From: an uncultured Verrucomicrobiaceae bacterium
GTDB lineage: Bacteria; Verrucomicrobiota; Verrucomicrobiia; Verrucomicrobiales; Verrucomicrobiaceae
Length of the DNA stretch: 41,920 bases
NCBI GenBank assembly: GCA_937872615.1
Contig: CALMTT010000666.1
Coordinates: 1-41,920, forward strand
Direction: 5' to 3'
In this document: piece after piece, positions 8,801 to 15,593 of the stretch
Numbering within the stretch: the first letter of the stretch is position 1
Layout: every line of letters begins with the position of its first letter
The notes under the pieces: generated by a model
Told to the model about the DNA's origin: nothing
The model's database searches: none
The model's input: the letters and a program-made list of their open reading frames with translations, nothing else
Made by a program: the position numbers and the translations under genes

Positions 8801-11800
8801 CGACCTCCGGAGGGCGCTCTTCCGCGACCGGTGAAGAGCCGTCGTGGCGGAGTGGCGCGTTTAGCTTCTGAACGGCCTCCTCTAGCGTGGAAGCGGTGAT
8901 TCCTCGTCGATGTCGAAACGCGCGTCGCCCGGTCTGCAGCGTATAGGCGATATCGTCGAGACGAAGGTCGCCGGCAGAGTTGGAATCGAGACGTTGCTGC
9001 AGAAACGCGGCTAACCGGGCGGAGGTGGCGAGTGAGGCAGACTCCGACCGAGCCGAAATCGTCAGGAGCTGGGGTGAGCGCACGTCAGGTGTGGGAATTT
9101 CGACTGGAGCCTGCTCGAGGATAACGTGCGCATTGGTTCCCCCCACACCGAAGGAGCTGACTCCGGCGCGTCGTGGCACCATTTCCGGTGGCCACGGCAT
9201 GAGTTCCGTCGGAACGTAAAACGGGCTCCTCTCCAGCTCGCAGAGCGGATTCGGACGGGTGAAATGCAAAGTGGGAGGGATGAGGGCATGCTTCACTGCC
9301 AGGGCGGCCTTGATGAGGCCGGTGACGCCCGCGGCCGCTTCCAGATGGCCGATGTTCGTCTTCACCGCGCCGAGAGCGCAGAACTGTGCGCGCTGTGTGG
9401 ACTGTCGGAAGGCTTGGGACAGGGCTTTGACTTCAATGGGGTCGCCGAGAGGTGTTCCAGTGCCGTGGGCTTCGACGTATCCGATGCCGTCCGGCGAGAC
9501 TCCTGCCTGCGCCAGTGCGGTTCGTATCACCTCTGTCTGGCCTGCGATGCTGGGAGCGCTGAAGCTGGCCTTGTCGCGTCCGTCATTGTTGATGCCAACC
9601 CCTTTGATCACGGCCACGATTGGATCACGATCACGCAAGGCATCCGACAGACGTTTCAGAAGCACGGCCCCGGCTCCCGCTCCGAAAACGGTTCCGGTTG
9701 CGCGGGCGTCGAACGCACGGCAACGGCCTTCGGAGGAGGCGATAGCCCCCTCCTCGTAGATATATCCCCTCTGCTGGGGGAACGAGATGGAGACCCCGCC
9801 AGCCAGAGCAACGTCGCATTGGTGAGACTGGAGCGCACCGCAGGCCTGCACGACGGCCACCAGGGAGGTCGAACATGCGGTTTGGATGGTAATGGCTGGG
9901 CCGCGGAGATCGAATTTATAGGCCACCCGAGTGGCCAAGTAATCCTTGTCGTTTCCCACGAGCAGGGGATAGCGATCGACCTGGAACGATCGGGCAAATT
10001 CGGAAATGCTCTGCTGGTTTTGCAGAACATGCGCCAGAAAATATGTATTCAGACTGGAGCCGGCATACACGCCCACGCGTCCTTGGATCGAGTCGGGCAC
10101 ATATCCTGCCGATTCAAACGTTTCCCAAGCACATTCCAGAAAAAGCCGGTGCTGAGGGTCGGTTAATTCCGCGTCGCGCGGGGTGAGGCCGAAGAAGGGC
10201 GCGTCGAACATCTCTGGATTTTCCAGAATACCGCGGGCGCGTACGAACGCTGGGTTCTCTAAGTCGTCGGGGTTCGCACCTGCTTTGAGCAGTTCCTCAT
10301 CGCTGAATTGCGTGATGCACTCCGTGCCTTGACAAATCTTGGTCCACAACTGGGAAACCCCTTCCGCGCCAGGGAACCTTCCAGACATGCCAATGATCGC
10401 GATGTCAGGGCCCGACGAACGGAGATCCGGGGCGGGTGCCTGAGGCAGGGGTATGCTGCAGCCCACAGCGCCCGGTGTGCTCGAAAGCACAGCAGCTAAC
10501 GAGGCTTGAGAGGCCACGCTCGTATGCTGTAGGAGCGAGAGGATCGGAATCTGAACCCCCAACGAGTTCTGGATCCCCTTTTGCAGCTTAGCCAGAAGTA
10601 GGGAGTGGCCCCCGACCTCGAAGAAATTGTCTTCCAAGCTAAATCGGGAATGGCCGAGCACGCTCTCCCAAGCAGCCTTGACGAGTGCTTCTCCAGCCGC
10701 TGGTGGCGGGAAAGGTGGAGAATTCTGAGTTCCATGGAGACAAGTGTCCGCAGGGGAAAGAGTAGCCAAGACTCGCCGGTCAACTTTGCCGCTGGGGGTC
10801 AGTGGAAAAGAAGTCAGCGTGACCAGTTGCGATGGTAGCATGTAATCCGCCAGGCGCGAGCGCGCGAATTCTCGGAGCTCCGCCAACGTGACTGACTGTC
10901 CACTCGCCGGCACGACATAGGCCACCAGGGATCGTTCTGCACCGTCGCCCTGAGCAACGACGACGCACTCCTTGATGGGGGGCATCGAACCTACGACGGT
11001 TTCAATCTCTCCCAGCTCGACCCGGAATCCCCGGATCTTGACCTGGTTGTCAGCACGTCCGAGGAAACGCAGCCCACCTTCGGGAAGGCGCTGCGCAAGG
11101 TCGCCTGTCCGGTAGAGTCGTCGAGGTGCATGGACCGAGGGGAAGGTGACGCTGACGAACCGCTGGGCTGTCAGCTCGGGTTGGTGCAAATAACCTTGAG
11201 CCAGGCAAATCCCGCCGATGAACAACTCGCCCGGCTGCCCTTCGGGAACCGGATGGGTCTGCGAATCCAAAAGGTGCAGCTCGGTGCCGTCGATGGCCTG
11301 GCCAATGGGCGGTAGGCTTTCCCAGGATGAGGCATCGGTGGGCAAGAGGTGAGCGGTGGCCACGTGCGTTTCGGAGGGTCCGTACTGGTTATCAAGGCTA
11401 GTTGCGGGAAGTCGCAGAAAGAGCGCGCGCACCAGCGGAGTGATCTGCAACTGTTCGCCAGCGGTGATCACCTCGCGCAGGGTGGTGGGGAGTTTAGTGG
11501 ATTCGCTGGCCACTTCCGCCAGTTGCTGGAGGGCGATGAACGGCAGGAACAGACGATGAATGCGCTGCTCGATAAGGTAATTCCAAAGGCTGGGAGAATC
11601 GTAGCGGAGTGCTTCGTTCATGAGGACCAGTGTCCCGCCACTGCACGTGGTGGCGAAGATCTCTTGAGCGGAAACGTCGAAACTCAGTGAAGCAAACTGC
11701 AGCGTGCGGGCTGGGTAGGGCAGGCTTTGGGAACGTCTCGTCTGCCACTGCACCAAGTTTGAGATCGCTTGATGCACCATCGCGACGCCCTTGGGACGGC

Positions 11801-12425
11801 CGGTCGACCCGGAGGTATAAATCACATAAATCAGATCAGCCCCTCTGGTGTCGTTGGCGGGGTTCTCGCCTCCGAGTTGAGTGATCTCCGGCCAGGCTTC
11901 TTCAACCGCAACGCAGTCTGCTTCGTTCCAACACTTCGCAGCGGACAGCTGAGCGCGGTTGGTGAGGATTAGTTCGAGCCGGGCGGTCTGAGCCATGTAG
12001 GTGAGCCGCTCTTGGGGATAGCTGAGATCGAGCGGGGCGTAGGCTGCTCCAGCCTTGAGAACGCCGTAGATGGCTGCGATGAGCTGCGGGGACCGATTGA
12101 TGCAGATACCCACTACGCTGTTCCGCCCTACGCCACGCGCAACCAGGTAGCGCGAGATCTGGTTGGCCTGGGAGTTGAGCTCTTCATAGGTCAGCACTCC
12201 CTGCGGGGAATCGACGGCCAGCGCCTTAGGTGATCTTAGGACTTGGGCCTCGAAAAGGTGGTGAACACAGGGGGAATTAGCTGTGGCGGCGGATCCGAGA
12301 TGGGGGCTGGGTCTCTCGGCGCCGGGCTGACACGAGCTGGGTTCGCTCTGGCCTTCGTCATTAAACATGTTCTCGCGATTAAGAGTTTCATCTGGGAGCT
12401 TGGGGTTAGCCCCACTACCAGACAT
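5868..12425 (-). CDS. Hybrid NRPS-PKS: A-PCP-KS-AT-ACP-aminotransferase
   Basis: A 2185-residue megasynthase. Domains (approximate residues): adenylation 55-555 (YTSGSTGRPKG about 203, NQYGPSETH, YRTGDL, GKVDRR); peptidyl carrier 570-645 (GGHSL, Ser608); ketosynthase 675-1105 (TACSTS with Cys851, EAHGTGT, KTNIGH); acyltransferase 1210-1520 (GHSVGE, Ser1306; HAFH suggests malonyl-CoA); acyl carrier 1610-1685 (LGLDSL, Ser1645); class III PLP aminotransferase 1755-2180 (YGKVVGGGMP, Lys2015), like those of microcystin and iturin synthases. The logic predicted is: load an amino acid, extend once with malonate, then aminate the beta-ketone to give a beta-amino acid thioester. There is no condensation, ketoreductase, thioesterase or reductase domain. 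The start at 12425 is chosen because it overlaps the upstream methyltransferase by only 11 bases; 12500 and 12368 are alternatives. No phosphopantetheinyl transferase is visible in the window. Confidence 0.95.
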   Translation of the reverse strand: MSGSGANPKLPDETLNRENMFNDEGQSEPSSCQPGAERPSPHLGSAATANSPCVHHLFEAQVLRSPKALAVDSPQGVLTYEELNSQANQISRYLVARGVGRNSVVGICINRSPQLIAAIYGVLKAGAAYAPLDLSYPQERLTYMAQTARLELILTNRAQLSAAKCWNEADCVAVEEAWPEITQLGGENPANDTRGADLIYVIYTSGSTGRPKGVAMVHQAISNLVQWQTRRSQSLPYPARTLQFASLSFDVSAQEIFATTCSGGTLVLMNEALRYDSPSLWNYLIEQRIHRLFLPFIALQQLAEVASESTKLPTTLREVITAGEQLQITPLVRALFLRLPATSLDNQYGPSETHVATAHLLPTDASSWESLPPIGQAIDGTELHLLDSQTHPVPEGQPGELFIGGICLAQGYLHQPELTAQRFVSVTFPSVHAPRRLYRTGDLAQRLPEGGLRFLGRADNQVKIRGFRVELGEIETVVGSMPPIKECVVVAQGDGAERSLVAYVVPASGQSVTLAELREFARSRLADYMLPSQLVTLTSFPLTPSGKVDRRVLATLSPADTCLHGTQNSPPFPPPAAGEALVKAAWESVLGHSRFSLEDNFFEVGGHSLLLAKLQKGIQNSLGVQIPILSLLQHTSVASQASLAAVLSSTPGAVGCSIPLPQAPAPDLRSSGPDIAIIGMSGRFPGAEGVSQLWTKICQGTECITQFSDEELLKAGANPDDLENPAFVRARGILENPEMFDAPFFGLTPRDAELTDPQHRLFLECAWETFESAGYVPDSIQGRVGVYAGSSLNTYFLAHVLQNQQSISEFARSFQVDRYPLLVGNDKDYLATRVAYKFDLRGPAITIQTACSTSLVAVVQACGALQSHQCDVALAGGVSISFPQQRGYIYEEGAIASSEGRCRAFDARATGTVFGAGAGAVLLKRLSDALRDRDPIVAVIKGVGINNDGRDKASFSAPSIAGQTEVIRTALAQAGVSPDGIGYVEAHGTGTPLGDPIEVKALSQAFRQSTQRAQFCALGAVKTNIGHLEAAAGVTGLIKAALAVKHALIPPTLHFTRPNPLCELERSPFYVPTELMPWPPEMVPRRAGVSSFGVGGTNAHVILEQAPVEIPTPDVRSPQLLTISARSESASLATSARLAAFLQQRLDSNSAGDLRLDDIAYTLQTGRRAFRHRRGITASTLEEAVQKLNAPLRHDGSSPVAEERPPEVVFLFPGQGGQYAGMGAELYDNEPIFRQAVDRCAAILPGALWTELRVILLAKDAVSQERATSSFTETRLTQPALFITEYALAQLWISWGIRPAAVIGHSVGEFVAAVLADSFTLDDALSLVVERARLMQSLPEGAMLAVRRGADAIAPLLPPGSFIAAYNSPSLCTVSGPDSVLQAFAGLLQARRIACKRLTGSHAFHSSMMDPMVKPFTELVRSVKRSAPTLPWISTCTGGWMTAADLEDPTYWARQLRQPVQFQEAIGLAYKTKYRVVVEVGPGEALTTFARQHPAKPPNLLGVSGLVQGSGQAQESLEMMQGLGALWTAGCAPDWEAFQGGKLRRRVSLPTYPFERQRYWIEPAAVVTKAPVASLRSPEESPSPPRPESLGHSPPPVMHIPTTLAKPAAARAEHLARLIRELILEVSGTTLTDDTVSFLELGLDSLFLTQASQALRSKFGIKITFRQLLESSSSVQELSAYLDQQLPPEAFRPEVETIPAAASNPVSTTLDDSSVAMAFSLSKTAEDTGESRLSRVQQVYLAQFIDRYTQRTAKSKALTQQYRPWYADPRTASSFKRLWKEMVYQIVVSRSAGAYLWDIDGNRYIDLLNGFGPNFLGHSSQIINEALKAQIDRGIEVGPQSPLAGETAKMFCELTGNERASFVNTGSEAVYAAMRLARAVTGKDKIVIFAKDYHGNFDEVLARAGGSVSHPITLPVAAGIPKRAVQDMIVLEYGSPVALDVISSRADEIAAVMVEPVQSRRPEFQPFQFIRDLRRLTEQKRIALIFDEVITGVRHRPDGAQGLYGVEADVATYGKVVGGGMPIGIVAGKAEYMDIFDGGFWQYGDDSFPEKGATFFAGTFVRHPLAIAATHAMLKYLLQQPPEFWDTINGRTARLASSVDSFFVQHDIPIRMPHCCSQMFVRVPDELEFGNLLFSQLRHRGVFILENFPTYMTAAHTDQDVDEIIQAFKDSAQELMEAGFLKRAF

Positions 12426-13554
12426 TGCGTAGAAGCCTACGGTAGAAACTGTTCGCCGACACGGCCGGTTTGTAGCAGTAGGAGGAATGCTGAAACTCAA
12501 CCGCAGGTTTACTATTGGCGCATACCGTGCCAGCGAGGTGATAGTCCCGATTAATCCGATCGTCGGCTAAGTTGCTGCTTGCCGTGGCACGGATGATGTC
12601 TCCGGCTCGCACGGAAATGGGAGGGTCGAACACCGGGAAATACACCGGCATCCAGGAGGCGGTGCTTTTGTCGATTGACTCAAAAGTCTCTCCCGGAATG
12701 GTTTCGACTCTCACCCACAACGCAAACCCATCGAGCATGGAATCACGCAAAATGGTTAAGACTATCTCTCCCCGAGACTCGTGGACCGGTTCCGCATTAA
12801 AATTGATTTCCTCGAATACGTCCGCCGTGGAGTTGATCATTGATCGTTGAAGTCCCGAAATTGCCAGTCGGAGATCAAATCGATAGCCTGCTCGTTCGAA
12901 GAGCCGGCCTGCGTAATAGCGCGCCACTGGGTTAAAGCGCGGGTTATTGACGAGGGACCGAGGCATTTGAACGCCTGCCACTAACGTCTGACAGCGACCG
13001 GGTATGAAGAGCCCGCCTGGTTTGACCAAATGCCGGGCCGCGTGAAGCAGCAAATCCCACCCCTCCGCTCCACCGATGTTTCCCAGGTTGTCCGAGATGC
13101 AGGCATGTACTGGTTCCGGAAGATAGATCGCCTGGGCGTCACCCCAGATAACAGAAACGCGATCACTCAGACCGAGTTCCTTGACCAGCGCGGCTGCTCG
13201 GTAGGCAGGCCCTTCGAGAAGCTCAATCGCGTACACCTTGCGTGCTCCTGCTTGTAAGGCTAATAGGGCGAGCGTCGCTCGTTGCCCTGTCCCGATGTCA
13301 ACCACCGTCAACCCTTTCAGGCTTCGTTGGAATGCCCTCAAGAAAAAGTCGTTGCGATGGGTGTCGGCCGCCATGGCGGCATACATAAAGTGATCGTACT
13401 CGGGATCTCCGCCTACGCTCACCGTGGACGGCCACAGCTCTACGTGGTTCTGCCCGCGGGGTGGCAGATACGGCCGGTCTCGATCTTCACAGTTCGCTCT
13501 TACGGAGGAATCCGCGTCTAATGAAGGTGGCAGGAATGTAATGTCTCTCCCCAT
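12415..13554 (-). CDS. PRMT-like SAM-dependent methyltransferase
   Basis: The 379-residue protein (ATG at 13554; a GTG at 13629 in frame is less likely) has a class I SAM fold. Motif I is VVDIGTG at about 84-90, followed by ARKVYAIE with the ribose-binding Glu. The segment before it, YDHFMYAAMAADTHRNDFF, matches the N-terminal region of protein arginine methyltransferases. Where PRMTs have the double-E loop, this protein has SDNLGNIGGAEG. The C-terminal half is a beta-rich barrel-like region ending in GDIIRATASSN, also PRMT-like. It precedes and overlaps the NRPS-PKS gene, so it is probably a tailoring enzyme for the same product rather than a protein methyltransferase; N- or O-methylation cannot be told apart from sequence. 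Confidence 0.8.
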   Translation of the reverse strand: MGRDITFLPPSLDADSSVRANCEDRDRPYLPPRGQNHVELWPSTVSVGGDPEYDHFMYAAMAADTHRNDFFLRAFQRSLKGLTVVDIGTGQRATLALLALQAGARKVYAIELLEGPAYRAAALVKELGLSDRVSVIWGDAQAIYLPEPVHACISDNLGNIGGAEGWDLLLHAARHLVKPGGLFIPGRCQTLVAGVQMPRSLVNNPRFNPVARYYAGRLFERAGYRFDLRLAISGLQRSMINSTADVFEEINFNAEPVHESRGEIVLTILRDSMLDGFALWVRVETIPGETFESIDKSTASWMPVYFPVFDPPISVRAGDIIRATASSNLADDRINRDYHLAGTVCANSKPAVEFQHSSYCYKPAVSANSFYRRLLRNVW

Positions 13555-13601
13555 TCGTGCTTTGATTAGTATCTTTCGTTTTGTCCTCAACGTGCATGGA
13601 T

Positions 13602-13617
13602 CCCCAGGTCCCCAGGT
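13602..13617. repeat. Tandem 8-base direct repeat upstream of the methyltransferase
   Basis: CCCCAGGT occurs twice head to tail (13602-13609 and 13610-13617), about 48 bases upstream of the methyltransferase start. Adjacent direct repeats at this distance can be an activator site, but no partner is identified. Chance is possible for a 16-base element. Confidence 0.35.
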
Positions 13618-13750
13618 CGTAATCACCACGGATTGAACAAATGGTATTACGCCTCAGTTTTGTCATCCCCTCGACAAATTCTGCAAAAACTGATCATCGC
13701 CGGCATCGGGATCTTGGCTGTTGGGATGCTCAAAAAGGAAGCGGCGGTTA

Positions 13751-13772
13751 TTCCCACGGCGCTCGGTGGGAA
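13751..13772 (-). terminator. Possible weak hairpin terminator after the sigma-factor gene
   Basis: TTCCCAC (13751-13757) and GTGGGAA (13766-13772) form a perfect 7-bp stem with an 8-base loop. Read on the minus strand, the stem is followed about 14 bases later by a run of five T. It would partly separate the sigma operon from the biosynthetic genes. The T-run is not adjacent to the stem, so this is a weak call. Confidence 0.3.
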
Positions 13773-13810
13773 GGAAGCGCCAGATTTCGAAGGAGACGCC
13801 ACTGAAGTGT

Positions 13811-14410
13811 CTACGATCCTAGGACATCTATCCACTTAGCCAGCCGGGTGCGAAGCAGTCCCCGAGCTCGGTAAAGTCGCATCTCGACGGATTTCGGGGT
13901 GCACCCCAGGATCTCGCCGATCTGCGCATGTGAGAAGTCTTCGTATTCGCACAGGATAAGAGGTTCGCGGAGTTCCGAGGGCAATGCGGCGACCGCCCGC
14001 TTTACGGCTTGGGCTCTTTCCAAGAGTTCCAGTTCCTCGTTCGGCAGAGGCTGCTTGTCAGGCAAGCAATCGCTCAAGCTCTGACCGGTCGGGCCGTTTG
14101 CCACATCTAACGACACCTGAGGATGCCGCACCCGCCAGCGGTAACGATCGCGGACAAGGTTGCTCGCGATGGAGTAGAGCCAGGTAGCGAACTTCGATTT
14201 GAAATCGAAATTCAGCCGGTGTTGATAGACTTTGACAAAGGTTTCTTGTGCGATGTCATTCGCCTCGGCTTCGTTTTGGAGACTACGCAAAAGATAGCCA
14301 AAAAGTCGTTCCCCATGCCGCTCCATCAACTCATCCATAGCAGTCTCGTCCCCTTCGGCGAGGCGCAACATAGCCGCCACATCCTGGTTGGGAGCTTCGA
14401 GCGGTTCCAT
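13811..14410 (-). CDS. ECF RNA polymerase sigma factor (CnrH-like)
   Basis: A 199-residue ECF sigma factor with sigma-2 (LLRSLQNEAEANDIAQETFVK then FATWLYSIASNLVRDRYR) and sigma-4 (LPSELREPLILCEYEDFSHA then IGEILGCTPKSVEMRLYRAR) regions. It directs RNA polymerase to a dedicated set of promoters. It follows, on the same strand and with 7 bases between, a periplasmic sensor gene and a membrane anti-sigma gene; the order anti-sigma, sensor, sigma is that of the cnrYXH metal-response operon of Cupriavidus. The likely targets are the divergent multicopper oxidase and possibly the downstream biosynthetic genes, but no promoter consensus has been established here. Confidence 0.9.
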   Translation of the reverse strand: MEPLEAPNQDVAAMLRLAEGDETAMDELMERHGERLFGYLLRSLQNEAEANDIAQETFVKVYQHRLNFDFKSKFATWLYSIASNLVRDRYRWRVRHPQVSLDVANGPTGQSLSDCLPDKQPLPNEELELLERAQAVKRAVAALPSELREPLILCEYEDFSHAQIGEILGCTPKSVEMRLYRARGLLRTRLAKWIDVLGS

Positions 14411-14417
14411 ACTGCCG

Positions 14418-14918
14418 TTAGCGATGAGGCGTCGGTGGTGGTGATGGTGTGGTTTCGTCTGGGCCGTGGCTCATGGACTCCTGACGTAGGTGAGTGTGCG
14501 TGCTAACCCACCTCAGATAGCGTTCACCCTGCTCACGAGGCATGCTTCGGCTCACTTCGAAAAAATGTTTTAGCATCTCAGTCTGACAGATAGCCCAAAT
14601 TCGGGATCGTTCCGCCAGCAGAGTTGAGATCTGGGGTGTGACCTCCTTGACGTCGGTCAGGATGACAGACAGTTGATCGTTGAGTTGGTCAATCTGGCGG
14701 CACCGTTCCTTACATTGCGGCAAATAGCCAGCGTGAAGCTCAGAGATTCGCTGAAACTCCGCATCCGCCAGCCTAAAGTCATCCTTCAACCATGAGAGCT
14801 CGGGATGCTCGCTCCTGAGCAACGCTCGCGGTTCAGCGGTGCCGAACAGGAAACAGCAATAATATCCTGTCACGGCTCCGGCCAAGGCCAGCAACAATAC
14901 AATTATTCCACGGCGCAT
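14418..14918 (-). CDS. Membrane-anchored periplasmic metal sensor (CnrX-like)
   Basis: The 166-residue protein has one N-terminal membrane anchor (residues 4-20) followed by a helical periplasmic domain, the layout of CnrX/Spy-type metal sensors. Candidate ligands are His62, Cys69, Cys73, Cys111, Met115 and His118; the pairing of Cys and Met suggests a soft metal such as Cu(I) rather than the Ni/Co of CnrX, but this is inference. It lies between the anti-sigma and sigma genes with gaps of 2 and 7 bases. In the related system the sensor modulates the grip of the anti-sigma factor on the sigma factor. Its tail (DETTPSPPPTP) is low-complexity. Confidence 0.7.
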   Translation of the reverse strand: MRRGIIVLLLALAGAVTGYYCCFLFGTAEPRALLRSEHPELSWLKDDFRLADAEFQRISELHAGYLPQCKERCRQIDQLNDQLSVILTDVKEVTPQISTLLAERSRIWAICQTEMLKHFFEVSRSMPREQGERYLRWVSTHTHLRQESMSHGPDETTPSPPPTPHR

Positions 14919-14920
14919 GG

Positions 14921-15265
14921 TTAATGGTTGTCTGGAGGTGGTGAGATGGCTTGCACATATCGAGCGCGCAGATCTTCACTCACCCGAGCCGACACCCTCC
15001 GGGATTCGACTAGACCAATAACCCCCCCAAGGAGGATAAACAGCATTACGACCGCACAGGCATGAGCAGGACGGGCTAGTGAGTCTAAGATCCTACTCAA
15101 AAGCAATTTCGCCAGGGAGATCGTGTCGATGGGGACGGTCTCCGCCCGCCTAATACGACCCCAAACCGCGGTCTTGAAGCCTGGCGGTAGGGAAGGGTTG
15201 ACCACCCATCTCCGCAATAGCAACTTGAGCAGTTCGTCTTGCCGATCAGTTTCAGGCTCACTCAT
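14921..15265 (-). CDS. Single-pass membrane anti-sigma factor (CnrY-like)
   Basis: A 114-residue protein with a cytoplasmic N-terminal part of about 65 residues (including LLKLLLRRWVVNPSLPPGF), one transmembrane helix at about 68-87 and a short periplasmic tail. It is the first gene of a three-gene operon with a periplasmic sensor and an ECF sigma factor, which is the cnrY position. Size, topology and neighbours all fit an anti-sigma factor that holds the sigma factor at the membrane; sequence similarity to a named family was not recognised directly. Confidence 0.7.
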   Translation of the reverse strand: MSEPETDRQDELLKLLLRRWVVNPSLPPGFKTAVWGRIRRAETVPIDTISLAKLLLSRILDSLARPAHACAVVMLFILLGGVIGLVESRRVSARVSEDLRARYVQAISPPPDNH

Positions 15266-15593
15266 AGGTAAAGCGTCGCAAACACCTGTTCAGCGATGAG
15301 GGTAATTTCAGCGACATCTATCACTACGCTCCGCAAGTGGAAACCCCTCAATCTTCTTTATCAATTCTCGTTCGTTGGTTTTGAACGGCACGCCGGCAGA
15401 TTAGCCAGGCCGTTCGACCAGAACACAGGGCCTCAGGTTCCCGTCGGGGCTTGGAATAAACTCGTTGCCGCTTTCTCGAGGGCTCACGGTCGGTATGGCG
15501 TATTGGTAATTAATGTGCCTCAATCATTCGCGTCCGCTGGTGCCGCGCGTCCGGGACGAGGCGTTTCTTGCTCCCTACCCCCTCTCACTCCTT
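15266..15593. promoter_or_regulatory. Divergent control region between the anti-sigma operon and the multicopper oxidase
   Basis: These 328 bases separate divergent genes and must hold the promoters of both. No gene is visible in them. GGAA-type motifs that could be ECF -35 elements are present (GGAAACC at about 15340 and GGAATAA at about 15454), but I cannot pair them confidently with -10 elements. No strong palindrome was found. Confidence 0.5.

Noticed and set aside
9126..10166. 346-codon open frame on the plus strand
   Set aside because: It lies antisense to the ketosynthase/PCP region of the NRPS-PKS, which shows all expected catalytic motifs; the plus-strand translation has no recognisable domain and is a by-product of GC-rich codon use.
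13633..13839. 68-codon plus-strand frame with a hydrophobic segment, between the methyltransferase and sigma genes
   Set aside because: It needs a TTG start without a ribosome-binding site, overlaps the 3' end of the sigma gene, and occupies the likely control region; a chance frame is more probable.
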